Shown: positions 18,809-29,299 of the stretch, one piece after another
Layout: each line of letters starts with the position of its first letter
How positions within the stretch are numbered: the first letter of the stretch is position 1
Assembly (NCBI GenBank): GCA_963797675.1
Contig: CAWCQQ010000018.1
Coordinates: 186,001-250,000, forward strand
Source: DASQPR01 sp963797675
GTDB taxonomy: Bacteria; Actinomycetota; Actinomycetes; Mycobacteriales; Micromonosporaceae
Direction of reading: 5' to 3'
DNA length: 64,000 nucleotides
The notes under the pieces: generated by a model
Databases searched by the model: none
Seen by the model: only the letters and a program-made list of their open reading frames with translations
What the model was told of the DNA's origin: nothing
Position numbers and translations under genes: made by a program

Positions 18809-19519
18809 TTACAGGTCGTATTCGGGGGTCGGGTTTCGGCGGCGCTTGCGGGCCTTCAGCGTGAGTCCGACACCGAACCACAGCGCTGCAGCGCCGAGGG
18901 CGACCAGCGACCAGACCAGCGCGGTATTGGTGACGGAAATTGTTTTCGACGCGACGTGAGTGATCTTCTGGATCTTGGTCTCGGCGGCCGGCGACGGTGA
19001 TACCGCAGGCGAAGGCAGCACGGTCGCGATGCCGATCCGGTAGTTGTCCGTGACGGTGTCGTTAGCCGTATTGATCAGGTGGGTGTCGCTGCCGAGGACG
19101 ACGCGATTGTTGATGGGCGCGCCCTTCTTCAGCTTCTTCGAGATCACACCGCTGATCGTGGCCTTCGCCGACTGGCCGACTTTGAGCGTGCCGAACAGGC
19201 AGGCCGTCTCTTTGGAGCTGCGGATGCAGCGGCCGGTCGGATTGCTCCACCGGACTGACGTCAGCGGGCTCGATGTGAAGAAGTCGATCTGGACCTTCTG
19301 CGCGGTCGAGGGGCCGTGGTTCGTGACCTGGATGACGTAGGACACCCGGTGACCGGGGACCGCCGTCTTGTTCGTGAGCGTCGCCGACAGGTCCGCGCTC
19401 GATGCAGCGAATGATGGCGTACCGAGGGCGAAACAGCCGGCGAACAGGCTGATCAGGAGCGAGCAGGTGGCGAGAACGGCGCGCCGGTACGCGCGTGATC
19501 GGCGAAGGTCAGAACCCAT
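18809..19519 (-). CDS. DUF11-domain surface protein, membrane anchored
   Basis: A 236-residue secreted protein. The signal peptide spans residues ~12-38 (AVLATCSLLISLFAGCFALG, then FAASSA). One DUF11/CARDB-like Ig domain follows (DLSATLTNKTAVPGHRVSYV, VTNHGPSTAQKVQIDFF). A Pro/Ser linker (LPSPAVSPSPAAETKI) leads to a C-terminal span (ALVWSLVALGAAALWFGVGL) and basic tail KARKRRRNP. It follows the Ser/Thr kinase gene by 92 bases on the same strand and probably ends that surface operon. It lacks an LPXTG motif, so it is a membrane protein rather than a sortase substrate. Confidence 0.75.
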   Translation of the reverse strand: MGSDLRRSRAYRRAVLATCSLLISLFAGCFALGTPSFAASSADLSATLTNKTAVPGHRVSYVIQVTNHGPSTAQKVQIDFFTSSPLTSVRWSNPTGRCIRSSKETACLFGTLKVGQSAKATISGVISKKLKKGAPINNRVVLGSDTHLINTANDTVTDNYRIGIATVLPSPAVSPSPAAETKIQKITHVASKTISVTNTALVWSLVALGAAALWFGVGLTLKARKRRRNPTPEYDL

Positions 19520-19611
19520 GCCCGCTATTCAACGACATATACGGCCGGTTCGTGGGCTGGCACGCCAGATTGGTCCGTTAGATCTTCTTTGTCCGGCGGC
19601 CGATCACTCGG

Positions 19612-21645
19612 TTACTGCGGGGCGACGAACTGATACGTGGGCGTGATGGACAGGTAGTTGACCTGCTCGGTGGTCCAGTCGGCCTCGGGGGTCAGCCAGC
19701 AGAGCATGAAGCCGACCTGCGTGTTGGAGAACACGGCGTGTACGTCGACCTTCATCAGCGTTGAGTCCGGCGCCGAGGTGTAGTCGAACAGCCAGTCCGC
19801 AACGCCGGGTGTGAACGCCACATCGTTGATCCCGATCCGGTGGTAGGTGGGCATCGACCCGGAGTCCTTGATGGCCTGCTCGTCTTGGTAGAACCGGGAC
19901 TTCGGGTTGACCGCGATGTTCGTCAGCTCCCGCACGCCGAAGACGCGACTGCTGCCCGGGTCGTAGAAGCAGGTGGTACCGGGGCCGGCCGAGGAGACGA
20001 GCCAACCGATCGGCACCGCGCCGATCAGGCCGTCGTCGAACCCGTACCAGACGAACTTGGACACCAGGCCCCACGGAGAGCCGTCCGGGCGGAGCACAAC
20101 CGGCTCGTCGGGGCCGGGTGGCGGCACGACCTTCTCGTCGGGGCCCGGCTTCGCCGTCGACTTGGCCGGGCAGGGCCAGCTCACGCTCGTCACAGCGCCG
20201 GCCGATCCGCCGGGCGACGTGAGCGGGGTGCCGTTGTGCCCCTTGAACCGGTCGACCGCGAACGCTCCGAGGGTCGCCATCACCGCAACCCCGACGACCG
20301 TGGCGAGCAGTAGGTTGCGACGGCGGGCGCGTTGCCGGCGTACCTCGGCTCGCTGGTGCGATCGCGTCCGGGATCCTGCCAGGTCGACCGCTGCCTCGCC
20401 GAGCAGCCCGGCGGCCGCATCCAGCTGCCAGGCAAGGTCCATCTGGTGGTCGGTGTCACGCTCTTCGTCGACGCCGGGGTGAACGAATGCGGCCTGTGAG
20501 CTGGCGACCGGACGGGCTGCCGACGGTCGACTGCCGGCGACCGGCATGTCCAGCTCGGGAGGAGTAGCCGCCTCGGCCGGAGCGTCGGTCGCCCGGCGTC
20601 GGGGCCCCGACGAATCGTTGTACAGGCGCCGGTTGCGGTGGCCGGACGCGAGCGTCGGCGGCACCTCGGGACGCGTTCCCGGACGCGATCCGGGCCCGCC
20701 CGACGTCGGAGTGTTCGATGGCCCGCTACCGGATGCCGGGCTGACCGGTGCCGAGCTGACCGATCGCGCTTCCTCGACGCCGGGATCGTTACGTTTGCGC
20801 TGGCGGGGAATGATGTGCGACCGGGGTGGCACGCTGGACGCGATCTGCTCCAGCCAGGACCGGACTTCGTCGGGCTGCATCCGGTTCGCCGGGTTGCGTC
20901 GCAACAGGCCGCCGAGGAGCGGCTTCAGCGGTCCGGCATTGCGCGGCGGATCGGGCGGTGCGGTGGCCAGGGCGGTCAACGTCGCGTACGAGCTGGCTCG
21001 CGCGTACGGGGCCCGGCCTTCGACGGCGGCGTACAGCGTGGCGCCCAGTGACCACATGTCAGCGGCGGACGTCGACGTGCCGTCTAGCGCGCGTTCCGGC
21101 GCGATGAACTGCGGTGATCCGTGTACGACGCCGGATGCCGTCAACGCGCTCCCGACATCGTCGAACGTGGCCAGGCCGAAGTCGGTCAGGATGACTCGGT
21201 CGTCGACGCCGAGCAGAACGTTGCCCGGCTTGACGTCGCGGTGCAGGACGCCGGCCTCGTGCGCGGTGACCAGCGCGGCGAGGACGAACAGGCCGATCCG
21301 GGCGGCCACGTCCGGCGGAAGCGGACCGTCCTCCTTGATGACCTGGGCAAGCGAACGCGACTCGATGTACTCCATCACGATCCACGGTCGCTGCTCCGCG
21401 TAGATCACGTCGTAAATCTTGATCACGTTCGGGTGGGAGAGCGCCGCCGCCGTACGGGCCTCGCGCAGCGTACGCATCCGCAACTCGGCGGCATCGTCTT
21501 CGGTCAAGCCGTCCGGGAGCAGGATTTCCTTGATCGCCACTTCGCGTTGCAGCACCTCGTCGACGGCGAGCCAGACCCGGCCCATCCCGCCGGCGCCGAT
21601 CCGCCGCCCGAGACGATATCGGCGCGCGACGACGAGCTCGTTCAC
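19612..21645 (-). CDS. Transmembrane Ser/Thr protein kinase with unique ectodomain
   Basis: A 677-residue eukaryotic-type kinase, intact. The N-terminal kinase domain (about residues 10-270) has IGAGGMGRVWLAVDE, the ATP Lys in VAIKEILLPD, the catalytic loop VLHRDVKPGNVLLG, the DFG motif in LTDFGLATFDD and GSPQFIAPERAL. A Pro/Ser/Gly-rich linker follows, then one membrane span at about 442-465 (LLLATVVGVAVMATLGAFAV). The ectodomain (~210 residues) begins with a Pro-rich stalk (PGPDEKVVPPPGPDEPVV) and is not a PASTA domain. Its GTG start overlaps the sortase stop as GTGA. The ectodomain probably senses an extracellular cue; substrates are unknown. Confidence 0.9.
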   Translation of the reverse strand: MNELVVARRYRLGRRIGAGGMGRVWLAVDEVLQREVAIKEILLPDGLTEDDAAELRMRTLREARTAAALSHPNVIKIYDVIYAEQRPWIVMEYIESRSLAQVIKEDGPLPPDVAARIGLFVLAALVTAHEAGVLHRDVKPGNVLLGVDDRVILTDFGLATFDDVGSALTASGVVHGSPQFIAPERALDGTSTSAADMWSLGATLYAAVEGRAPYARASSYATLTALATAPPDPPRNAGPLKPLLGGLLRRNPANRMQPDEVRSWLEQIASSVPPRSHIIPRQRKRNDPGVEEARSVSSAPVSPASGSGPSNTPTSGGPGSRPGTRPEVPPTLASGHRNRRLYNDSSGPRRRATDAPAEAATPPELDMPVAGSRPSAARPVASSQAAFVHPGVDEERDTDHQMDLAWQLDAAAGLLGEAAVDLAGSRTRSHQRAEVRRQRARRRNLLLATVVGVAVMATLGAFAVDRFKGHNGTPLTSPGGSAGAVTSVSWPCPAKSTAKPGPDEKVVPPPGPDEPVVLRPDGSPWGLVSKFVWYGFDDGLIGAVPIGWLVSSAGPGTTCFYDPGSSRVFGVRELTNIAVNPKSRFYQDEQAIKDSGSMPTYHRIGINDVAFTPGVADWLFDYTSAPDSTLMKVDVHAVFSNTQVGFMLCWLTPEADWTTEQVNYLSITPTYQFVAPQ

Positions 21646-22320
21646 TTCTGCTGTCCCGCCTGCTCGGTCGCGAACACAACGACATTATCCACGTATCCGC
21701 CGGCACCGGCGTCGTACGAGCCTCCGCAGGTAATCAGGCGTAGCTCGGCGTCGGGCGTCGGTCCGTAGACGAGCGCGCTCGGAAACTTGTCCTGTGGGAA
21801 CGTCTGCACCGAATCGACGATGAACGTCAGCCACTTGCCGTCGACCTCGATCTGGATCGTGTCCCCGGCCTTGAGCTGGTTGAGCCGGTAGAACACCGAC
21901 GGCTGATCCTTCGTCGTGGTGTCGTAGTGACCGGCGATCACGGCCGGTCCTTTTTCACCCGGGACGGTGCCGGCGGCGTACCAGCCGGCATCGGTGTAAC
22001 CCGGTGGCGTCAGCGATCCGTCCGGGGCGAGCGATAGAGCCTCAAGTGACGTGGTGACCGAAATTGCGGGAATGCGGACGTTGGTCGGGCCGCCGGCCGG
22101 GATCGCTACCGGTGCCTTCGGCGGTGCCGTCATTACATGAGCGGGCAGATTCCACGCCATCGGCGAAGCGCGTGGCGAACGTGTGGACGCCGAGCACGCT
22201 CGTCGTGGTCAGGGTGGCCGCGCCCAGCCCGACCATGCCGAGCCCGACCGCGGCCGCCCGCGTTGCCTCGAGTGCCCGCGGCTTGGCTCGATGGCGCCGA
22301 ACGGACCAGTCCGCGGTCAC
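21642..22320 (-). CDS. Sortase (class E/F-like), one frameshift
   Basis: Membrane-bound transpeptidase-fold protein. The GTG at 22320 forms a GTGA with the upstream stop. N-terminal membrane span: AVGLGMVGLGAATLTTTSVL. After a shift near 22140 the sortase domain reads VRIPAISVTTSLEALSLAPD. The catalytic His lies in VIAGHYDTTT, the catalytic Cys in LRLITCGGSYD with the Arg just before it, and the end is GYVDNVVVFA. This arrangement fits class E/F actinobacterial sortases of ~220 residues. No LPXTG protein is encoded next to it; the neighbouring DUF4397 and DUF11 proteins end in plain membrane anchors, so its substrate is probably elsewhere. Confidence 0.85.
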
Positions 22321-23212
22321 AAGCTTCGGCTGGGTCGAGACGTCCACCGTTCGCGCGGACGGCGTCGGAGCAGCAGCACGCAGGCGAGCAGCAGCGCCCC
22401 GGCGGCGACGTACAGCGTCGGTGTGAGCAGTTTCTTCGACGACATGCCGCCACCACCGGTGGCTATGCCGCCGATCGGCGTCGTGCCGCGGCTCTCCGCA
22501 TCGGTGCGCAACTGTGCGGTCAGCGCGCCCTTGCTGTCCAGGACGAGGACCGAGTAGACGCAGCCGGCTTCGAGCGTTGACCTGGAGCGCGAACTGCTTT
22601 CCGCCGGGCGGCCCGACCTCGAGCGTCAACGCGCCGGGCTTCACCGATTGGTACGCGGTGGTCGTCGCGAACTGGACGTTCGTCGCAACGGTTGCGCCGT
22701 TGTCGATCGAGACGTTGAGCATGGGTGCGGTGACCGACGCCTGCACGATGCGGACCATCGCCCGGCCGCTGTTCGGGCTCGAAAGATTGTCGGGGATGAT
22801 GCGCAGACCGAGATCGGCGTGGTTACCGACGCCCGCGACCGTGTACGCGTGTCCGGGCGCGACCGTCACGTTCGTGGTGATGACCGACGGGCGTATCCCG
22901 TGGAGCGCCGGCCAGTCGCATGGACACCGAGTAGCTGCCGGCCGGTAGCGGCAGATAGTCGGAGACCGTTCCGTAGGCGACGCCCTGGAATACCCGTTCG
23001 GGCATGGTGAAGGAGAGCGCGTCGAGATAGACATCAACGCTCGGCGTGTCCGGCGAGAGGTGCGCCAGCCGGACGAAGCCGTCGTCGGACGCGGGTGCCG
23101 CCGCGGCGCTCGTGGCGAGAACGCCGGCCACTGCCGAGCCGACCACCATCGTGAGCAGCGTCAGTACGCCGGCGCGGAGCGCGTAGCGACCCGACCGCGG
23201 GAAAGCCTTCAC
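22317..23212 (-). CDS. DUF4397-domain surface protein, frameshifted
   Basis: The GTG at 23212 has TTGGAGG just upstream and is preferred over ATG 23224. A signal peptide (TLLTMVVGSAVAGVLATSAA) precedes the DUF4397 hallmark DGFVRLAHLSPDTPSVDVYL. After a shift near 22915 the domain continues with VITTNVTVAPGHAYTVAGVG and VRIVQASVTAPMLNVSIDNG. A second shift near 22580 gives YSVLVLDSKGALTAQLRTDA. The C-terminus has a Gly-rich linker and one span, LYVAAGALLLACVLLLRRRP. The gene leads a chain of overlapping genes (sortase, kinase). Function unknown; the family is a cell-surface beta domain. Confidence 0.82.
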
Positions 23213-23563
23213 GGGTGCCTCCAACCGTGGGCATCGATGCGTGGAAATCTTATGTTGTTCGCCGCGTCGGGTCTACGCGAGTCACATCATTGACCGTTCC
23301 CACGGTATTGACAGAGCTGACGATGCCCGAGCGTCGCGTTTCCGGCAACCGTCCGAATGGGCAGGCAATAGTCCAAGCCCCGTCAGATAGGGTGAAAGTG
23401 CTGCGGCATCGCGGTGCCGTTAATAGCGCCCAGGGCCTCGGTGAGCGCTCGAATCGGACACCCGGTGAGGTGGTCACGGGCTCCCACCGGCTAAGGTTAT
23501 TGCTGGCCGGGCTCAAAGCGGCGCCTTGCGCTGACATTCGCGCGACGAAACGGAAACAATTCG
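23213..23563. other. Divergent intergenic region before serA
   Basis: About 350 bases between the divergent DUF4397 gene and serA. It should carry both promoters. No riboswitch or operator could be recognised, and no small gene is convincing. Confidence 0.4.
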
Positions 23564-24779
23564 ATGACTGGCGACGGAAAGATCCGTGCACTGCTGCTGG
23601 AGAATATCCACCCGGAAGCGGTAATGCGACTGGAGTCCGAGGGTTACCTCGTCGAGACCACGCGAGGCGGCCTGGACGAGGACGAGCTGATCGAGCGGAT
23701 CGCGGGCGTGACACTGCTCGGCATCCGTTCGAAGACACAGGTCAGTGCTCGCGTACTCCGTGCTGCCGACCGGCTCGCGTCGATCGGCGCGTTCTGCATC
23801 GGCACCGATCAGATCGACCTCACCGCCGCCGCCGGCGAGGGCATCGCCGTCTTCAACGCGCCGTTCTCCAATACCCGCAGCGTGGTCGAGCTCGCGGTCG
23901 CGGAGATCATCTCGCTGACCCGGCGCCTGACCGAGAAGAACGCGGCGATGCACGCCGGCGTCTGGAACAAGGACGCCGACGGCGCCCACGAGGTCCGCGG
24001 CCGGACGCTCGGCATCGTCGGCTACGGCAACATCGGCACCCAGCTGTCCGTCCTGGCCGAGAACCTCGGGCATGCAGGTCGTCTTCTACGACACCGCCGA
24101 CAAGCTGGCACTGAGCAACGCGCAAGCGCTGCGAGACGCTCGACGAACTGCTGGACCTCGCCGACGTCGTCACGCTGCACGTCGACGGCCGCCCGGCAAC
24201 AGCGGCTTCTTCGGCGACGCCCAGTTCGCCCGGATGCGCAAGGGCAGCATCTTCCTGAACCTGTCCCGCGGCTTCGTGATCGACCACGAAGCGCTGGCCG
24301 AGCACCTCGCCAGCGGCCACATCGCCGGTGCGGCGGTCGACGTGTTCCTCGAGGAGCCGAAGACGAAGGGCGACGAGTTCCAGTCCGCGCTTCGCGGCCT
24401 GCCGAACGTCATCCTCACGCCGCACATCGGCGGCTCGACCGAGGAGGCGCAGTCCGACATCGGCCGATTCGTGGCCAACAAACTGGTCACGTTCCTCACC
24501 GACGGCAACACGACGCTGTCGGTCAACATGCCGTCGATCTCGCTGCCGCAGCAGGAGGCGACGCACCGGCTCGCGCACGTACACCGCAACACGCCCGGCG
24601 TCCTCGCCCAGGTCAACAGCATCCTGGCGGCGCACTCGGTCAACATCGAAGGTCAACTGCTGGCCACCCGCGGCGAGTACGGCTATCTGCTCACCGACAT
24701 CGGCAGCGACTATTCCGAGGCGGTCCTGACCGAGCTGCGCGAACTGTCGGCGACGGTCGGCCTGCGCGTCCTGTCCTGA
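23564..24779 (+). CDS. serA: D-3-phosphoglycerate dehydrogenase with ACT domain, two frameshifts
   Basis: First step of serine synthesis: oxidation of 3-phosphoglycerate with NAD. About 405 residues, the E. coli-like short form. The N-terminus reads IRALLLENIHPEAVMRLESE. The NAD motif is TLGIVGYGNIGTQLSVLAEN. Shifts near 24071 and 24130 (one extra G, one extra C) interrupt the NAD-binding domain. Catalytic residues are visible: Arg in FLNLSRGFVID, Glu in AAVDVFLEEP and His in ILTPHIGGSTEEAQ. The C-terminal ACT domain (VHRNTPGVLAQVNSILAAHS) normally binds serine for feedback inhibition. An essential-type gene broken twice supports sequence error rather than decay. Confidence 0.92.
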
Positions 24780-24797
24780 CCTTGCCAAAAGGCGTGC

Positions 24798-24831
24798 ACA
24801 CGACCGATGTGGTCGCGTGAGCCGGTCGTGT
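24798..24831. terminator. Hairpin between convergent serA and efeB
   Basis: A 9-bp perfect stem (ACACGACCG at 24798-24806 with CGGTCGTGT at 24823-24831) starts 18 bases after the serA stop and faces the end of efeB, so it can serve both directions. Confidence 0.55.
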
Positions 24832-24855
24832 TAGCGTCGCGGCCCGCCGTCTAGA

Positions 24856-26110
24856 TCAACTGAACAGTGAGCTGCCCAGATAGTCCGTCGCGTTCATCAC
24901 TCCGGGTGGACACGCGAACAGACCGGACCCCACATGCTGGATGTATTCGTTCAGCGCGTCGTTGCGCGCCGAGCTTCCGTTGCAGCACCACGAACTGCGT
25001 ACGCGGATCCTTCTGGTACGCGAGGAAGAACAGGCCGGCGTCGAGCTCACCGCTGTCGGCGAGCATGCCGTCGGTGAACGAGTAGCCGCGCCGCAGGATC
25101 CGCAGGCCGTTGTTGTTCTCGTGGGCCGCCAGCCGGACATGTGCGCGTCGGCCGGGATCGCCGGACCGCCGTCCGGTCCGATCGCCGCGAAGTCCGGCGT
25201 GTCGTGCTCGTGTACGCCGGACAGCGGCGCGCCGCTGTACTTCGCCCGCCCGAACACGTGCTGCTGATCGGCGAGCGCGTCGCGGTCCCACGACTCGATG
25301 TGCATCCGGATCCGGCGGGCCACGACGTAACTGCCGCCGCGCATCCACGGCTGATCGGTTTCGCTGCCGACCCAGACGTGCGCCGGTCATCAGCGCGTCG
25401 TCGTCGCCGTCGATGTTGCGCGTACCGTCCTTGAAGCCCATCAGGTTGCGCGGCGTCTCCTGGTCCGCGCCGTTCGACGTCGCCTTGCCGAAGCCCAGCT
25501 GCGACCAGCGCATGACCACGGTGCCGCGGCCGATCCGGGCGAGGTTGCGGATCGCGTGGAACGCCACCACGCCGTCGTCGGCGCAGGCCTGGATGCACAG
25601 GTCGCCGCCGGTACGCGCCGGGTCGAGGTTCTCCGGTGCCAGGTGCGGCAGGTCGGCCAGGGCGGCCGGACGCTTGCCGGCGAGCCCGAACCGGTCGTCG
25701 AACAGCGACGGTCCGAACCCGATCGTGATCGTCAGGTTCGCCGGCGACGCGCCGTACGCCTCGCCGGTGTCGGCCGGTGGCGCGGCCGGGTTCTCGTTGT
25801 CGCCGGGCACGGTCTGCCCGGCGGTCATCGCGGCGGCCGCCGCCGTCCAGTCCTTCAGCAGCTGCTGGAGCGCCGCGCGCTGCTGCGCGACGGTGCCGGT
25901 CGTCACGACGTCGTAGCCGCGAACGCGAGGCGCTCCGGCGCGGGCGTGGCGATGCCGGCCTGGTGGGCGCCGAAGAACGCGACCTGGGCGGGCGCGGCGG
26001 GCGGGACGTCGCTGCGTCGCTCGTGCATGCCCGCGAGCGTGCCCGCCGCGGCGGCGCCGACGATGGTGGCGCCGCCGAGGCGGAGGAAGCTACGACGAGA
26101 CGCGCGGCAT
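24856..26110 (-). CDS. efeB: EfeB deferrochelatase/Dyp-type peroxidase, frameshifted
   Basis: Heme peroxidase of the EfeUOB iron importer, exported folded through the Tat system. The ATG at 26110 overlaps the efeO stop by one base. The Tat signal is SRRSFLRLGGATIVGAAAAG. The Dyp motif GFKDGTRNI (GXXDG) provides the distal Asp, and the proximal His is in RRIRMHIESWDRDAL. Other family marks are FFGAHQAGIATPA and the C-terminal GYSFTDGMLADSGELDAGLF. Breaks near 26094, 25921, 25384 and 24962 must be repaired; the end is then DYLGSSLFS. The order efeU-efeO-efeB confirms the assignment. Confidence 0.9.
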
Positions 26111-27254
26111 CAGCCGGAGACCTTCGCGGCAACCTGGGACAGCGGCTCGGCGAGCGCGTCGACCTTCTGGGTGAGCACGCGGCGCTGGTCGTCGGTGACC
26201 GTGGAGTAGTCGACGTAGCCGGTACCGGCGTAGGGCCCTTGTACGGTGCCAGAGCCGCGTACACGTCGGCGAACCGCGCGTCGAGCGTTGTGGCGAGCGT
26301 CGGGTCGATCGTCTTCAGACGCCGGCGCCAGCAGGTCGTACGCCTTCTTCGCACCGTCGACGTTGGCCTGGAAGTCGGAGAGGTCGGTGTGGCTGTACCG
26401 GTCCTCCTCGCCGGTGATCTTGCTGGAGGCGACCTCGTTGAGCAGTTCGGTCGCGCCGTTCGCGAGCTGTGCCGGCTGGTACGTCGTCGTCGCGACCAGC
26501 GACTGCAGCTTCGCCATGTCGGCGTCGAGCTTGTCGGCGTACGTCGCCATGCCGGCCGTCGTGTTGTCCTCCCAGAGCGCCTTCTCGATGCGGTGGAAGC
26601 CGGTCCACTGGGTCGGGTCGTCGACGTCGTTGATCCGCGCGTCGACACCCGGGATCCAGGTCGCCGAAGCTCTCCGCGACCGGCTCGACCTGCTCGTAGT
26701 AGAACCGGGCCGGCGCGAACAGCGTCTTCGCCTTCGCGACGTCACCGGCGCGGACCGCGTCGGTGAACGCCTTCGTCGCCGGTCACGAGCTGGTCGACCT
26801 GGCCGATCACGTACTGCTGGTAGCCGTCGGTCGCGGTCTTGAGATTCGTCATCACGGCGGGGGACAGCGCGCTCGCGCCGGCCGCGCCGGTGACCGTGAA
26901 CGTCGTCTTCTCGGTGTCGGCGTCCGGGCAGTAGAGCGTGTAGGCACCGGCCGGCAGGTTCAGCGAGAACGAGCCGGACAGGCCCGGCGTCAGGTTCTCT
27001 TTCTCACCCATGATCACGTCGCCGCGGAGCAGCTCGACCTCGGTCGGCTTCGTGGCGCTGGCGTTCGTGACCTTGAACGTCAGCGGGCCGGCGCCCTGCG
27101 TCGCACTGTCCGGCTTGCATCCCGCATCGGTCAGCGTCACGTTGACGACCTTGGCGCCCGCGATCGGTTTGTCGGTCTTGGCACAGCCGCCGGCGGCCAG
27201 GCCGGTCACGATGAGCAGGCCGCCGCCGAGGGCGAGCAGTCGGTTTTGACGCAT
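26110..27254 (-). CDS. efeO: EfeO iron-binding lipoprotein (cupredoxin plus M75), frameshifted
   Basis: Periplasm-side/extracellular component of EfeUOB. The signal peptide ends in the lipobox GLAAGGCAKT. A cupredoxin-like N-terminal domain (residues ~35-125) carries CPDAD near its end (AYTLYCPDADTEKT). The imelysin-like M75 domain has the HxxE metal motif in FHRIEKALWE. Frame breaks lie near 26780, 26670, 26320 and 26235; the reconstruction gives FYYEQVEPVAESFGDLDPGV and the end LSQVAAKVSG. About 380 residues, the standard length for the two-domain form. It probably binds ferric/ferrous iron and passes it to EfeU. Confidence 0.9.
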
Positions 27255-27296
27255 GGTAAACGTACTCCTTGGTGATGGCTGTGAGGTCGGCGGGTG

Positions 27297-28150
27297 TTAC
27301 GCGCGTGCGGATTCGGGCTGGACGCGGTGGTGACGGCCGGTCGCGGGCGTTGCGGTCGCGGCCACGCCACATAAGCAAGCATGGGTACGGCGTAGAGCAG
27401 CCACCCGACGGCTTCGAGGACGGTCGGCTTCGGCTGGAGCCCGAGCACGCCGGTGAGCAGCGACGCGAGCACCGTGCCCGGGCCGGACCAGCCAGGTGAG
27501 GTCGGCGGCGACGGCCTGGCCGACGTTGATCCAGCCGGCCTCGTGCGCGGTGTGCAGGACGGTCATCGTCAGGCCGGCCGCGACCAGCACCAGCACGATG
27601 CCGGTGACCTTGAAGAACCGGGCGAGATTCAGCCGTACGCCGCCGCGGTAGATGCCGTAGCCGATGACGACCGCGATCACGATGCCGAGCAGGGCGCCGA
27701 TCGTGCCGGACGTGGGATCGTTGCTCTCGTTGATGACCGAGACCAGGAAGACCGAGGTTTCGAAGCCTTCGCGCAGTACGGCGAGGAACGCCATCACGAC
27801 CAGCGCGGTGGCCGATCCGCTCTTGAGCGCCTCGGCGGCGGCGCCCTCCAGCTCGCGCTTCATCGAGCGGGCGTGCTTGCTCATCCACAGGATCATGAAC
27901 GTCACCATGACCACCGCGAACGCGCCGACGACGGTTTCCAGCCCTTCCTGCGCCTGCTGTGGCAGGTCGCGGGAGAGCGTGACCAGCGCGATGCCGATGC
28001 CAGGCACAGGATGACCGCGGCGCCGACGCCGATCCAGGTGGCCCTCAACGCGTCCCGGCGGCCGTTGCGGGCGAGGAACGAGGCGATGATCCCGACGATC
28101 AGGCTGGCTTCCAGCCCTTCACGCAGGCCGATCACGAGCGTGGGGATCAC
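27297..28150 (-). CDS. efeU: EfeU ferrous iron permease, frameshifted
   Basis: FTR1-family membrane permease. The GTG at 28150 is preferred since it gives MIPTLVIGLREGLEASLIVG, with the first REXXE motif in the usual place near the N-terminus. After a shift near 28000 the second motif appears in VVMAFLAVLREGFETSVFLV. Seven membrane spans are expected. A further break near 27487 joins to LASLLTGVLGLQPKPTVLEA and AVPMLAYVAWP; the last residues are uncertain because the frames stay open, and I place the stop at 27297. It starts the efeUOB operon, with a DtxR/IdeR-like site 51 bases upstream. Confidence 0.87.
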
Positions 28151-28200
28151 GGTGGGTCCTTCCCTCAGTACGCCGACCGGGAGCGCCGAGGCGACGTCCA

Positions 28201-28219
28201 CGAGGGAAGGCTAACCTAA
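28201..28219. promoter_or_regulatory. IdeR/DtxR-type iron box upstream of efeUOB
   Basis: The 19 bases match the consensus TTAGGTTAGGCTAACCTAA at 15 positions; the half CTAACCTAA (28211-28219) is perfect. It lies 51 bases before the efeU start, as expected for iron-dependent repression by a DtxR-family regulator. Confidence 0.65.
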
Positions 28220-28407
28220 CTCCGTTCGCCGGAGCAAGGCGACCCTAACTCGCTACATATAGTGGCGAAACAGCGCGATACACAAAGACCGTGGCAGATG
28301 CTCAGTCTGATATCGACCGAATCTGCCACGATCTATCTGCTCACGATCTACGCCACGGATCGAGCTCGCCACGATCCTCGGACCGTGCGTCTCGTGTACG
28401 ATGCGGA

Positions 28408-29299
28408 TCAGTTCATGTACGCCAGGAAGTCGACGCGGCGGTTCATGCCCCGGTGGCCCGGTGTGTCATTCGGTACCAGCGGCTTCGACTCGCCGTTCGC
28501 GACGATCGTCATCCGGCTGGTCGCGATGCCGAGCGCGTGCAGCGCGTTCGCGACCGCCTGGGCCCGGGTCCGGCTCATCGTCAGGTTGAACGCGGCCGAG
28601 CCGATCGAGTCGGTGTTGCCCTGCGACCCGGATCGCGACCGTGCGGATTCGCCGCCAGGACCGCGGCGACCCGGGCGACGATCTGCTTGTCGCGCGCTGG
28701 TCAGCGTGGTGCTGCCGGGCGCGAACGTGATCGTCGCCGAGCGCGTTGAGCTGCGCCTGGACCTGCGGCGAGCGTCTGGCCGGCCGGCCCGCTCGGCGAC
28801 GGGGACGGCGTCGGGCGTAGGCGGGCTGGCGACGGCGATGCCGCGGTGCGGCCGACGGGCGCCGGCGGACGTGGCTGACGGTGCCGACGGGTGCGGTGGA
28901 CGGGCCGTGCCGGCTCGGACGGCTCCGGACGGTCAGCGAGACCGACGGTGCCGGCGTCGCGGAGTCCGACGGTGCGCGGTGGGCGTGGCGTGCCGGCGGA
29001 TCCGAGCCGGTCGTGAGGACCACGTGCACGACGCGTACGCCGTCGACGTGCCGGACGACGGCGAGCGCCCGGTCGCCGACGGCGGCCGAATCCACGCGAA
29101 CGGTGCCGTCGCGGCCGGTGAAGCTCACGCCGTCGACGGTGACACCGGCCTTGGCCAGCGCGTCGGTCGACGCGGCGGTGAGTTTGTGCTCGATCGAGTG
29201 GCGGACCGGGATGTCCTCGACGACACCGATCGCGGCGAGTCCGAGGATCGTCACCGCGATCGGCAGCACGATGCCGCGGCGGCGGTCGGCTGCGGCCAT
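28408..29299 (-). CDS. BON and OmpA-domain envelope protein, frameshifted
   Basis: N-terminal membrane anchor IVLPIAVTILGLAAIGVVED (residues ~10-30), then a BON-like domain (ALAKAGVTVDGVSFTGRDGT to DGVRVVHVVL). After a Pro/Ser/Thr-rich linker the frame shifts several times (about 28780, 28690, 28640). The OmpA/MotB peptidoglycan-binding domain can be pieced together: QVQAQLNALG, ITFAPGSTTL, GNTDSIGS, LTMSRTRAQAVANALHALGI and a C-terminal NRRVDFLAYMN. Its ATG overlaps the preceding HhH gene's stop (TGATG). It probably tethers a membrane complex to peptidoglycan. Confidence 0.75.
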
